Under the pieces are notes generated by a model, which did no database searches, had not been told where the DNA came from, and saw only the letters and a list, made by a program, of their open reading frames with translations. Below, piece after piece: positions 1-13,000 of a DNA stretch of 28,585 nucleotides. The DNA comes from Phoronis ovalis. Lineage: Eukaryota > Phoronida > Phoronidae. Every line of letters begins with the position of its first letter. The first letter of the stretch is position 1. A program made the translations under genes and the position numbers. The DNA is taken from positions 1-28,585 of the forward strand of contig JAOXYB010037950.1 of NCBI GenBank assembly GCA_028565635.1. The letters run 5' to 3'.

Positions 1-62
1 TGTATATGTGTATATGTGTATATGTATATATGTACATATATATGTGTATATATATATATATA
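1..62. repeat. TA/TG-rich microsatellite
   Basis: This is an imperfect run of TATATG and TGTATA units that becomes pure TA near position 60. It is an ordinary dinucleotide-type simple repeat at the window edge. Confidence 0.9.
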
Positions 63-84
63 AAAATACATATAATTTATTAAA

Positions 85-312
85 AATCAGCTCGTGGCAG
101 AAAGCGAATTGAAGTCGCTTCGTGTCCACACTCGCAAGTTAAGTCGCTTAAAGTGCATCAGAAAAAAGTTAATCCACCTCCGGAAGAGGATTAATTTTTG
201 CTTGAAGCGCTTTATTTTAATGCTCTTGAAGCCAGTTATTCGCCTACACATTAGAGGCTGAAGCGCATTATTGTAGAGCGCTCTACTGTGAAGCGCTCTA
301 AGTGGTAAGTGT
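85..312. mobile_element. Possible end of a DNA transposon (repeated AAGTCGCTT and AAGCGC boxes)
   Basis: This segment is richer in CpG than its surroundings and holds short repeated boxes. AAGTCGCTT occurs twice (around 112 and 142). GAAGCGC-type boxes recur near 204, 261 and 291, with palindromic forms such as AAGCGCTT and GAGCGCTC. Clustered short motifs near an element end are typical of transposase-binding subterminal repeats in hAT-like DNA transposons. No terminal inverted repeat, target-site duplication or transposase is visible, so the class is inference. Confidence 0.35.
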
Positions 313-531
313 GAATGGAGCTAATAATTATCTATGGAGATGAGTCACTAAAGAATTGGATGTCAAAAAAAATTATTGGCAAACCTTTTGATTGTACAGG
401 TGCCACCCATCATACGATTAATTACAACTGTTTGAGCCATATTTCATTGCAGACATATCTCTTCAAACCAGGCCCTGGTTTATATACAGGCAAAAACTTG
501 TGCAAGGTTCTGAAACTCATTTTTGTAACTT

Positions 532-588
532 CTAGGGTATGCAGGAAGTTCTATAGTATATATATATATCCCCCTCTCCCATGTCACC
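532..588 (-). CDS. Weak candidate terminal exon of gene C
   Basis: The exon at 946 leaves phase 0. The sequence just downstream offers an acceptor (ATGAATTTCAG) followed by an 18-codon frame reading GDMGEGDIYIYYRTSCIP and TAG. Phase fits, and an AATAAA lies much farther on (around 213). The tyrosine-rich peptide comes from a TATA-type run, so this may be chance. The true last exon may lie outside the window. Confidence 0.2.
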   Translation of the reverse strand, partial: GDMGEGDIYIYYRTSCIP

Positions 589-777
589 CTGAAATTCATA
601 TGCTATTTTTAACGTTCCAACAGAAAAAAGGTTGAAACTTTTTTTTCTGTGTGAGTAATATAGTACCTAACAGGATTTTAAATTTCAAAATGTTTGAATT
701 TCCTATTTTTTAAAGAAAAGTTACTGTTTTGCAAATCCTCATCATAAGTTCCCTATAGCTGATTGTAGATCAAGGTT

Positions 778-790
778 TGACCTTTGACCT
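778..790 (-). promoter_or_regulatory. Perfect DR1 nuclear-receptor element (AGGTCAAAGGTCA)
   Basis: The minus strand reads two AGGTCA half-sites spaced by one A. This is the consensus for HNF4 and RXR-type dimers. It is a single motif match downstream of, or inside, the gene C 3' region. The same heptad (TTTGACC) also occurs in simple repeats of some genomes, so function is only a possibility. Confidence 0.3.
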
Positions 791-945
791 CAGCGGGTAT
801 TAGTCACAAGAAACCAAGTATCCTCACAACTATCGTTGCGCCATACAATGATCATGATCTAGCTTCCAATTCAATATTTAAGCGTATTATTTAATTCACA
901 GCAATAGTGCATTTTTTTGATAATTTAATTAAAGCAATTGTTTAC

Positions 946-1055
946 CATGATTTTGTTAGATGGACCATCCATGCTTTCTTCAACATTAGCGACAGGCACA
1001 GTGACCAATGGGAGACTTCCCCGTCTTTCACCTAGAGCACGTTCATAAGATGTAT
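946..1055 (-). CDS. Gene C exon (last confident exon), contains RRGSLP
   Basis: The acceptor CCTTTGCTTGTTTCAG has a good pyrimidine tract. The exon is 110 nt, enters with one base carried from 3475 (G|AT gives Asp), and leaves in phase 0 at ATG|GTAAAC. It encodes TSYERALGERRGSLPLV and then TVPVANVEESMDGPSNKIM. RRGS is a basophilic-kinase-type site, and R-x-x-S-x-P matches a generic 14-3-3 mode I pattern. If the donor is not used, the frame stops eight codons later at 925 (VNNCFN). No poly(A) signal follows closely, so an internal exon is preferred. Confidence 0.7.
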
Positions 1056-4000
1056 CTGAAACAAGCAAAGGCAGGAATGAAACTAAAGGAGCAAAGTAAT
1101 GAAGGACCACAATATAAGGTTCACGAGTACATATATGAACCAGCATAGTACAGTTAAGTGCTATACTTGCTTAGAATTTTTTTCCAGACAGATGCCTGAA
1201 ATTTTTCCAAGGTACCATTATTTCTTATTCAGTTTGGCACCAAGCAATCTCTTTATGAGTCAATTTAAGTACAAACGAAATATTCTTTTTTATTCAATAG
1301 GGAATTTGAACATTCTCCTTTTTCATGATATCTTTTTCCATGATGAAACAAAAAGATACAAAAGTTGAGTTTTCCAACAAGAAATGTATACCAAAAATTG
1401 TATCAGAAATCACAATGGAGCTGTATTCCGAATGTTTTGCACATGCAAATTAACTAACGAAATTGATAGGATTTTAATCGTATACAAGTTTTTTATGTGT
1501 TTAAAATAACACGGTTTACTGGTTGTCCTATAAGATTGCTGTAATCTTATGAAAACTAAATTGTATAGTGAATAAGTTACAAGCATATGTTAAAAATCAC
1601 TCTAACATTAATGAAAAGTGATCATTTATGCAATATCAAGAATTAAATTAAACGCGGAATTACTTGCATTAAACTCGTTGTCTAGAAACATAAAAATTAG
1701 TGCTTCAATCATTTCTATGGTACATAACACATTGTACCTTAATCATACAAGAATCAAAGAAGTTTTCTGCAAATCATCCAAACAACTTATGAACTAATAA
1801 AAATTCTGATGAATGATCTTCAAAGATGTTATTTCAGTATTGTGTTTTGATTCTAACCTTAATGTTTGTTACAACTACATTTGGATCCCGGATATGGATA
1901 CTATAGATACCAAATTTCACAAGCCACTGTCCAGTACTATCATGGTCCCTTATAGCTAGGATGTATAAAACTAAGTATAGGTTCCAAATCTGATAATTTA
2001 TCAGGATATGAATTAACCTGATTGTTTCTGCTCAATTTCATCCTCATTTATTGGTATTTAAAAATACTATGATACATCCCTAGCAAATCATTACACTACA
2101 TTTGCTTTCTATAGGATGACCACATGAAAATCATGAATGAACTTTTATGCATATATATATATAATTGTGTTGGTGTGTAATTTTCAATGTACTGGAATCC
2201 AGAATGCCTCTGAGGTCCTAATACATAATTTTTGCAGTTTTCATTAGTTTTTGATAAATAAAAAGGCAGAGATAAACTGTTAACAGGTTTTTTAGATTAT
2301 TTACCACTGCACTCATAAGATTCGTTTGCAACCATTTTCAAATTCACATTAAAAAATTTTTTTGGCAAAACATAAACTTTGGCTATATATTTTTGTCATT
2401 ATTCAGAGGTTACCTAAGCGATAGGTAACTCCCTTAAAACTTCAATTCTTCATCCAACAAGTGAATAATACACAGATTCTACATAACTCCCAACCAAAGT
2501 ATAAGAAAATTCCATAATATACAATTTGCTCATTTCTCATCCCATCCATCAACTATGTAATTATGTAAAAGGTAGAAAAAGGTAGGACTTAAACTAATTT
2601 CATAGAAAGTGACAATACTCACATCTTTCAATAAGTTTATGTCTTAGCAATCAAAGCTCACAAGCTCTATAACAAAAAGTTAAGCAAGCCAGTTTTAAGC
2701 ATCAAAAGAAATATTCCAGTTTCTTCCCAGGATAGTTTGAGAATTTCTGGCTGCGAAACCCTGCTAATAATTATTTTAAATGTTTTTCAGAAAGATCAAA
2801 TACCTCAAAGCTACTACAGTGAGATTTTTTTTTCCGACTTCAAAACAAATTTTACAAGCCCCTCTGTATATTTTAAAATCAACATGACAAAATCAATCAA
2901 GAAGAACTTACAGGAGAATCAGGTTGTATGGTTACCAACTGTTACCATTGCAAGAATAATATAAAATATATTTTACGTGCACATGCAAGCAATACCAGTA
3001 ATAAACACTAAAAAATCACCCTTTCTAAAACTTTTAATTTATATAATGAAAGCTTTGTCTTAACAAACAGATCAATAATCAACCCAGTAACCAAACTCAA
3101 GCTACAACAATTTTCAGAGAAATAGTGTTGATGGCTAACATGCATTTATATTCATCTTTAAATAGCCTTGCCCTGGGAAGTATACAACAATACATTATCT
3201 GATAATTGTGGCTATTTTTATTGCCAATTTCGGCAAACATTCAAATGCAAGTGTAACCTATGGCAAATGTAATCAAGGCACACCCGCAAATAACTTGAGA
3301 TCTTTTAAGATTTATTTAAGAGTCCAACAGTATCCAACAACAATTTCTATTTCTCTTAGTATGTGTTTTAATAAATTTCAAATCAATAATTTCCAGCATA
3401 TAATTTATATTTGAATACGAAATTAAATTTCTAAAGATGTTAAATTAAGGATGAACATTTAAACAAGCTGTTACCTAATGCATTGTGACCGATGGCATCT
3501 GTCTCAAAATGTGACCACCACATAGGATACAGTGGTAAACTTTGAACTTGTAAAGCCTGGGATTACACCAATATACATCAGAACAAGAACTAATGCAGAT
3601 AACACTCACAAAGAATAAAATATACTGTAATATTCACACAAAGACATTTTGCAGAAACAATCAGCACAAACACTTTTGTTTGATAGTTATAAGAAATCTT
3701 TGACAGAAATTTGTAAAATTCAACTTAGCAGCAGAACAGAAGTATAAATATATGTTGTGGAATTAATATCTAAGACTAATTCAAAACAAAAGCTGATTTA
3801 GCCTACATGTAACTTGTCAATGGAAAACAGTAGAGATAGCTTTAAACCATACAGTGCCCACACAGAAATTTCTATGTTTAGTGATTGGCTGGTATTTTGT
3901 ACAAAGTTCCAACTTCTTTATGCAAGCTTTGCAACTCCTCTGGCACAAATTTTGCAGCATAAGATCACAGGCAGTGATGACAATTATAACATCTTACATT

Positions 4001-7000
4001 TTAAAAGACTTTTTCACGCCCATTTTGAGATCAACACACCTAAATGTTATAATTTATGATACAAAAATGTACTAGCAGACTTATAAATCTCATGTGTTTT
4101 CTGAATATTAATAATGCATTAATGTGAAACAGGTGCATTTTAATTTGTAACAACTATCAACAAAAGTGGCATAGAAAAAAGATATTAATGCTTTAAATAT
4201 CTTCAGCCTGTCAACACCAATTGTTGTTAATAGTTAACATTAACTTCATTCTTATATTTAATATGCAAAAAGAATAATGTTTTTTATTTAAACTGTAACT
4301 TCATCATAAAGAATACTATTTTCTGATGCAGCAGTTTCTTCTGAATTTGAAGGCTGTGTAAAATGTCTGGTATTTAAAAATATTGCATTTTATTATTTTT
4401 TCAAGTAAATAAATCAATTCTTTTATATAGATTCTACTTTAATCCTAGTTACAGACAAAGTCCAGTCCTAGAAAAAAAATTAAACAGACAGAAGGAAGAT
4501 ATTAAGGATCTTCCTCTTTACACCTAGGTCATCTGTAGGGCCAACTGCACAAAAAACAATAGAGCTGCTAGTTATATTAACATGATCAAATTAGCACACT
4601 TACCTTCTAAATGAATTAAGAATAAATTTCACACAGCAACAAATTTACCCCTAAAAACTCACTTATAATGGATTTTTAAGTTTCCAAAATGTTATGAATT
4701 AGTTCCCAAAGCCAATTTGACAGGTATATGCATTGTCTCTGCTTTGCTACTTGTTCTAGTTTGTTCTTGTATGCAATATCAGTTCAACTAATAACCTGCC
4801 TTTTTCTGTTTAACTCTGCTGGATTGTTTGCTAGTTTACAGACATACAGGCAGAAAGTATTGCTAAATGTTTATATCCAATTATATCTTGTTAACCCACT
4901 AGGTGTGTATGTAACAATGCATACATCACACTTTACTTTGAACTAAAAGACAAATTGTTCCACCTAACACAGTATACCTAAACATGTATAGTATAGTACA
5001 ATACATCAAAGTATTAACAAAAGGGTCACTACCTGTCTATCATAATTATGTGATCAAAATTGCTTGATTTTGTCACATTTCATTGGTTGTTTGGTTTATA
5101 GGTTATTTTTGATTGGTTGAATTTAACCTCCTAGTGTGGCTAAAGCAAGACTGAAATATTTTTGTGAATGAACAGATATTACTGTTTGATGTTTAATATT
5201 TTTCCGGTAGAAATTCCCAAAGGTAGTAAAATATAACATTAATATTTATCAAGTAAATACCAATGCAATCACAGGAGACATTTTTTACCATTATAGTTCC
5301 TCAGCTGCATTACAACATTTCAGTGTCAATTTTAATTTATTTTGACAATACAATGATATCTAACATCAATATTACTTACTGTATCAAACTTGCCATTGAC
5401 TATGATAACATGGAAATGAAGGTGGAGTATGAAGGAGAGGAAAGGGAAAAATTCATGAAAATTCACACTTTTACATGTTAAAATAATTTTATGCATATCT
5501 TGATGTGTCTGGAGAGTAAATATGCATTTTTGAAAAAAAACAAAACATTCATTTATTTGAATAAATGAAAGATGCCCTCTAAAAGATACCTGCTCGAAAG
5601 AGGGACATTTGACAGTCATGATTGAAAGTTGGGTCTGAAACTAACCTTGTCCTCTCCTGCATAACTGTTCCCAATACATATCAAGTTTATCACAGATTTA
5701 TGAATCTTTTCATTATTATATAAAATCCAGAATAACATTGTAACTTGTACTAATAGACTTACAGGGGTTCCTAGGTATAATTCCATAATCTTCTGCAATA
5801 AATCTTGCTTCCTGAGGTTTAAAATGTTATATAAATGTATGGTTGAAAATACAGGAATTAATACTAACAGGAAAGATGAAACAGTGTTTAACAATAATGA
5901 AATGAAATATGTTGACATAATATCCATGCACGAGGGGCTACTGCCATCCAAAGTGGTTATACATACATGCCACCTTATGGGGTATCGTTTTTCAGTGTCA
6001 CTACTTGCAACGGGGTATATATTTCAGCCCTGGATGCTCGCAACAGAGTATATTTTTAGCTCACTGCTAACAAATAGATATTTTTTGCCATGGGTGTTAC
6101 TAAAGGGTATTTTTTAGCCATCTTTTCTGACAACGGAGTATACTTTTAGCTATCTTTACAAACAACGGGGTATGTGTTTGCCATAGCTGGCTTGCAACGG
6201 GTATGGGGTTTTGAGTCTCACTCCTGTACCATAAATTGGCCAAATAGTCCCCCGGGTATCCATGTTGTAATGCTAGTATGGTGTACCTATTCATACCATT
6301 GCTACAGTAACAATTCAGGGGGCTATAGATGTTCCTACATAGAATAGAAATAATTAGTCTGCTCTCTGAATATTTGAAAATAATTATGAATAAACCTAAT
6401 GTCAGTTGGTTAATCAAATAGTAAGTCATTCAATTTATTTTTGGAAAACTTGCAAAGGCATCCTCATATTTCCCTAGCCCAACATTAAAATATATAATAG
6501 ATAAAGGTACCAGGACAAGAAATGACAAAAATAGAATATGAGAAGATGATAAGAAAACTAATCAGAATTGTTTGTTTGAATAATAAAAGGAATAAAATAA
6601 TATTTAATAGGGTTGTTCACCCTTCTGTTTATGTAAACACTAATAATAAGTGTTAAACAACATATAGATGTTGTTAATGTCCAAGGGAGTGTATGGTCAG
6701 TGACCACTTACTTCATGATAACAAACACCAGTTCACACTTTACACCACAAGGGTTCTAAGGTGTATCCCTGGGTTGTGAGGAAGTTAATGAAAGAATGAA
6801 GTCTATTGTAATATGTAATACATAATAAACATTAGAAATTAAACATTTGCTAATGAAGTTATGGAAAAAATTATGAATATAAGGTGGAAATATTTCAAAA
6901 AGGAGAGATTCAGATATCCGTCCATTAACATTTCAATGCACGTCGATTCAGTACAAAGAAATATCAAAGTGATCCGGAAAAAACTGACATCAAACCATTC

Positions 7001-10000
7001 TGAATTGTAAAATGTTAAAGCGCCTTAACTGAAAGGTTTTATGAAAGTATTATTAAGCTATAGCTAAAACATAAATTATAAAAAAATTACTATTAGTGTC
7101 CATAATGGAGCAGGAAAAAAACTTGTTCTTCTTATTCTTACACTTCTTACCGTTGAAATAAAAACCGTAAATAGCGTTACGAAACGTGGTGTGAAGTGTA
7201 TGATGTTGAGTAATATATTATGGCCAAATTGGCGAGTTTTAGATAGTGGGAATAGATAAAACTTGTTTGTATAGTATAATAAAATATAAAATTTATTGTA
7301 TAATAATGAATAAAAATCAAATAGTATAAACATATTTTAATGGTATAAAACTTATAAAAGAAAAAATATCAGTGCTAAAAAATGTAAAATATAAAAATCA
7401 AACACAAATTTTTTTTATGTAAATTTTTACTTTTAATTTTTTCTCTAATTGGAGATCTGTAACTATTTTAAAATTATTATGTTTAAAGTTTAAATATTTA
7501 TTAACAATGCGTTTAGCAGTAATGTGATTGTTGGATTTATTATTGAGTGTAGTAATAAAAATAAATTTGTTATCTTGATGAATTGTTTGTTTGTTTGAAT
7601 AATACAAGAAATAAAATAATATTCACCCTTCTTGATGATCATTAACACAGGACGAATGTTGTAAAAGTGTGTATAATCAATTACAGAGGATTTTGAAACA
7701 TACGTAATGCTATGAAAAAAACGTACAACTGATACAGGGATCATTTCCTGTAGTTTAATGTATTTATGCACACCTGAAATAGCCTTTAACCAACCATTAA
7801 TTCCGAGCCATAATTCCCAATCTATGTGATGACCACAAGGCATAACTCCTAATCTATATCAGAACCATACCCATGAGAATCGCGAGGTGCATTTCTAGTA
7901 TATATTTAAAACTGACCAGTTATTTGCCCAGATTAATTAGAGAGTTGACTATAACTGCATCATACAAAGGTTTAAGATATTTTTTGTTACACACAATAAT
8001 CACTGTAGGTAATTTTCTTTACCTAACATGTATCTTTACATTTTCAGCTAAAAGATAAAGCAAACTGGGGTTAATACATGCTAGATTTGAGCTTGTAGTT
8101 TTTTTTTTCTTTGAATACATCATTCACAAGATTGTTAGTAGTTCTAAAACTGCAACAAACCTATAATATGTTATTCCCTAAATCCTAGCAATTAAGTAGA
8201 CATATACAAAACCTGGAAATGTTTTATTGCCAAAATCTAATTCAATAATATCTCATTTTCGAATCTTTTTCTTGCATAGACAATAACGCCATTGTAATAT
8301 TCATTAATCAGCAGAGAAAACTTGAATTACATAACAAAATATTTTCACTTTAAGTAACAGTAACACCTGCCTATAATGTCCACTTGCCTGCTTTAAAACA
8401 ACTTAATAATGGTAATTTATTATAAAATTTCTAATCAGCCATATTTAATGTAAAACATTTATAATGTCTTGTATGCATTGTTCACACTGAACTGGTTCTG
8501 CACAACAGAAAACAAAGCAGTATGAATATTTGTAAAAAAAATCCAGGCTTTCATTAAAAATTCAGTCTATAAGAAGTTCTCTTAAATAAAAAGAAATACT
8601 GTATCACTCATTCAACCACACTAGTTTATCACTGAGAAAAATGAAACTATAAACAGAATTTCTTAAGTTTGTTGCTAATTTCCGATAAAGGATGTGTGGG
8701 ACTAAGTAATGTCTTTTTATGCATTTATGCAATAAACATAATATAACTAAAAGTAGGTAAAACTTATGATACATTGTCACGATTTAAAGAAATTTTATGT
8801 AAGCTTCTTCAAATTTTAATACTTTTTTGTATAAAAAAGTGATAACAATACTTTATCCTTTCTTCCAAAATATTACATATTCCTATTATCTCATTAAAAA
8901 ATAGCAAAACAAAACACGGATGTATCTACTATGTCATTAGTATCAAAACAAAGAAAACAACATGACTGTAAGAAATTATTACACCATCAGTATTATAAAT
9001 TACAGGTGGAAAATTACTTGTTTCATATTTCTGTCTATAACAAATAAAAAGAGGAGGCGAAAAAAATTACACACGTTCACCTGCAGACATAAAATGTCTT
9101 ATGAAAACTGTCAAATTACAAATTACTTCCTGCTAGAAGTGTGCCGGTAACATAATAGAGCCAATTACCAAACCAGCATGAAATATATCATATCCTATAA
9201 GCACCAATATTTTTACGAATAAAATATTATCATTCGAAAATATAAATTGTTCTTAGAATACGACAATAGGATAGGTCAGATACAGAATGCAATGGAGCCT
9301 ATAGATTCATAGTCTACACAGTAGCACTCACCTTTTAAAAGAAACACTGTTGAACAACTTTTAATTTTTTTATACAGACTAAAGGTAAAATGCGTCAGCC
9401 ACGATTCGTGACATAATAGAAAATTTACATTTTCATTATCCTAGCTACCTCAAACCAAAAAAATCTTGGAGTAGAAACAAATTTCAAACCACAAAACAAA
9501 ACAGAAAAGCTAAATCACTTTCATTACTAAGAAACTGCAAACACACCTTTGTGATTTATTTCTTATTAATAATATAATTGTGTAAACATTTCTATAAAGA
9601 ACTATCATGATTATTCAAAGACAAGCACCATCAATTTTCCACATGAGTATCTAGAACAAATAGGAAGGACATTGTTTCCTTAGCTGGAGTATAGTTATAA
9701 CTACTCTATAGGATTCTCTGTTAGTCACTCAGAACTGATTCAGTTTTATTACAGTAGTTCTATTTCCTATTTTTTTGTAATAAATAAACAAAGCAGTATG
9801 ATGAAATCAGAGGCACAATTCTTGGAGTCCACACTATTACGGTTTTACACCATTTCAATTGTTACTTACATTTCTGAATCTAATACCATCACCCATGACA
9901 ATTTTACTTGCATATGTAAATGAAAAAGATGTGACAAAAGCATCTAGTTCAGTGACTGTCAAAATAAGTAGGTAATCTATATGCATGAATGAGTTCTTAG

Positions 10001-13000
10001 ACATGGATGACATGTCACTGATTTGTAAAAAAGTACATTTATAAGTTATTAATGAAATACGCATATTATAAAACAATTCCATGTTTATTAAAAATATGGT
10101 TTATATGGTCAGTGAATAATAACAAAACAAAGACCAGTTATGTGCTTGGTGACCTATTGTTAATAATCAAGCTTTAGAAAAAATACAGAGAATTTTTAAT
10201 ACTGCCGAACTTCCTTACAGGGAATCTCACATAGTTCTAACATTCAGTATGTGCTAATCTACCAATACTTGTCTGTGTGACATTCAAACCTTTTTTTTAA
10301 TGGCTGTGTTCCCTGTACATCAGTAACCATGTAATATCTTCAGAACAATACGAAAAAATCATATTTTGCTCTGCAAATTCCACTTCACATAGAAAAGCAG
10401 GTGACTGACTGTACTAATTAGTCAATGAAGCAGAAGACCTATGACATTTGAGCACATAATAAAGGACTACTATGCTATTTCTGATTGTTTTCTTAGTGCA
10501 TAGGTGACAGGGAGACAGTTTGTGTTAGAAAGTTAATTAGCAATAGAACCAAGATGTCTTCCTATTTTTTAAATATAAAAACATATCTAGGGAGCAGTGC
10601 TGCAGAATGATCAAAAATGGGCGAGAAAATAGTCTTGAATAAGAAACAATAAAAAATGTATACAATATAAAAAAGTACCTGAAAGACTATTCCAACGCTT
10701 GTGTACAACCAGAGTCATAGTTACACAAGGCGCTGATCAGGCGGTATGCAAACTTTTATGACAGCCTCCTGCACATAACTGTTATATAACAGTCATAATT
10801 AAAAATTCCATATTATGCAAGTTCTGTCAGTTTAATTTGCAGCATTCGTCTTTCAATTTTTGGCCGGAATCGTACCAATTTGTGTTTATATTTTATTCAT
10901 AGAATGTGATATATATGTTATCTAACTGTCAGTACTACAGCAATCTCAGGAGATTTTTGACATCAGACAACTGCTGTCAAAACCATAATTACATAGTATT
11001 AGATTTGAATATGGTTCGGCACAATTATTTACACTATATAGTTTGTTATAAAGTTTAGCTAATTAAATGAAAACTTAGACAAAGGTATATATATTTTGAA
11101 ATATAAACCTCAAAAGTTTTTGTAATGTAAAATTTCAAAGAATATAAGTAAAAGAGCATTTTAATTTCTGTGCATTATCTGTGCAATTTTGATAGTATTT
11201 ACTATTTGATAGTAGGGAACACAGAATTATTGTGAGACAGGTGTACACCAGTTAAATTATAAAATAACATATCGGAAAAAATAATAGCTCAGTAAATATT
11301 GTGTCATAATTTTAGAAACTTTTTTAACTACAGCAGTTCCTACATTTCCTATGCTGTGCCACCTAGTGTAGTACTAAAAAACTAAATTTGTGGGTGAAAA
11401 ACAGTCACTTATGTTTATATACAAATTACATTTATATATAAACAAATCCTAATGTCTTATTTGCATCAACTATTGTTTTGGAAGACAAAATAGAAATTAA
11501 AACTTCTACTGGAAATGAAAGGGGTTATTTCACTTGAAGGTTTAAATTATCTTGCTTGTTTTATGGGAAGTTTTGAGATAGTGTATATCTCTTACATGAG
11601 GAGGTCAAAATAATACCAAAATGGTAAGCATACCTATTCTATGGCACAGCGTTGCCTCACTCACAAATTTGCTTCTAACGCTCTTCCTCCGCTTCATACT
11701 GGAGAAGGCGGTGATAGCTTTTATCCACAATAACATTTAAATTAAAATAGCCAAATATAAAATATATCCCAACGTGACTCTTGGATTTACTGCAGACTAC
11801 TACCTTTGCTGCAACAACAAAACGAAGTTAACATCTTCCAAATAGCAAACTTTGTAAAAAAAAACACTGACTTTCCCACTGTTACTAACTTTCAACTGGC
11901 AAATTTGAATCCTACACTCCTGAAAATTTTTATCAGTGATAACAGCTTTTGATCTGCGACTATTCAAAAAATACCTCTTCACTGTAGTCAGTTATTGCAG
12001 TCAACTGCATAATGCTGCAGTGCTTAAGAATCCACATGGTCACGATTATTTTATCTATACACTGATAGAAACAGATCAAACCACATTCCATTTTTTTAAT
12101 TTGAAACTAGTAATAGCATTTTGACAGATGATATTAGAAATTAATATCTACAAATGATATTATTTCTGATAGCACCGCCTCTAAGAAAACCAATTTCAGT
12201 CATAACTGTCTCGTGTTCTCAGCAAGAAATCGTCTAAAATGAAGATAAATAAAAAAGGAAGTCGTGGAAGGGTTTTATTATGCCTCTCACTGTCATTTTT
12301 CTTATGCTAAGCTACAGTAAGACACTATGCATTTACTAACTTCAAAAACATCGCCTACTCCCTGCTCTAACATCACAATCTACAGAGCTAACTTTTCAGA
12401 TATCCTATGCCCATAGATGCTATGTTAGCAGCACCCAGGATTCAATTTTACTTATACATTTATAATTACTGTGGCACTGGATCTAATTGATAGCAGGATC
12501 TCTTAATTTGACAGAAACAATGATAAGGGACTGATTAATTTGGAATAGAAATGTTGCTAAAATAGATTCCTGTCAATTTAATAATGTAAAAAATATATCA
12601 TTGCATCTGAGGACACAGTGTGATAAACCACACTAACACACTGACTGTTAAAAAATAGAATAAGAAAATAGCATGCAATATATACACATATTATTTTAAT
12701 ACACAGATTCTGATAACAGATCCTTTCTCTGAATCCCACTGATTTCAGTCATACACTGGAGCCTGTCTACAGATACAATGGAGCCACCATTTGGTCTTTG
12801 GGCGTTTGGTGAGTAAAATATGAATCATTCCAATCAAAGGTTCCCAGCAAGGCACTGTCTGTAGCCCAATTTTTATAGCTTATAAAGGTAAATAGCAAGT
12901 AAAAATAAAACAGCATAAATTAATTCAGAACTTTTAGTTATCTCTTGCCATTTTTGAAAGCATTAATATTATTTGATTATCATTTTGATAGACAAATTTC

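Larger units (their letters stand above)
315..931. other. No convincing gene; open frame and intergenic or intronic DNA
   Basis: A plus-strand open frame of 106 codons (315-635) begins just after the transposon-like segment. It has no recognisable motif and is probably chance or an element remnant. On the minus strand there is one weak candidate terminal exon (532-588). A perfect nuclear-receptor DR1 site lies at 778-790. Confidence 0.5.
5812..9869 (-). other. Gene C largest intron, about 4.1 kb, repeat-bearing
   Basis: It contains the roughly 32-bp minisatellite (5975-6212) and a pair of related AT-rich segments about 1 kb apart. It also holds several exon-like decoys whose phase does not fit (9332-9378). 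A phase-neutral 21-nt unit at 8367-8387 (ASGHYRQ) could be a cassette microexon, but its splice sites are only moderate. Minus-strand frames at 7076-7333 and 7490-7843 show no recognisable motif. Confidence 0.5.

Noticed and set aside
2912-2938. 27-nt exon-like unit (LVTIQPDSP) with AACAG acceptor and GTAAGT donor
   Set aside because: It needs phase 0 on both sides, but the neighbouring exons pass one base. In the required frame it contains a TGA.
4524-4544. 21-nt unit with a strong TTTTTTGTGCAG acceptor
   Set aside because: It is open only with one carried base (GPTDDL), but the preceding microexon leaves phase 0, where it meets TAG.
5263-5481. Plus-strand frame ending DYDNMEMKVEYEGEER
   Set aside because: It is the antisense of the pyrimidine-rich splice region and microexon of gene C, which explains the Glu/Lys-rich composition.
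6717-6775. Exon-like unit with CCTCACAACCCAG acceptor and GTAAGTGG donor
   Set aside because: All three frames contain a stop before the donor.
7076-7843. Minus-strand frames of 85 and 117 codons
   Set aside because: They are hydrophobic, AT-driven sequences with no motif. The GTAAGAAG donor at about 7149 has no matching acceptor.
9332-9378. 47-nt exon-like unit LYKKIKSCSTVFLLK with GTGAGT donor
   Set aside because: It requires two carried bases, while the preceding exon leaves phase 0, in which it stops at once.
10219-10236. 18-nt unit before a GTAAGG donor
   Set aside because: In the phase required between 10319 and 10017 it reads into TGA.
11673-11706. MKRRKSVRSKF unit with good CTTCTCCAG acceptor and GTGAGT donor
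   Set aside because: Two bases in and phase 0 out cannot be placed between 13080 and 10370. Several other frames are open on both strands, so coding choice is arbitrary.
12746-12810. Plus-strand exon-like unit ending in GTGAGT, with possible start MEPPFGLWAF
   Set aside because: No partner exon on the plus strand could be found. A nested gene cannot be supported.
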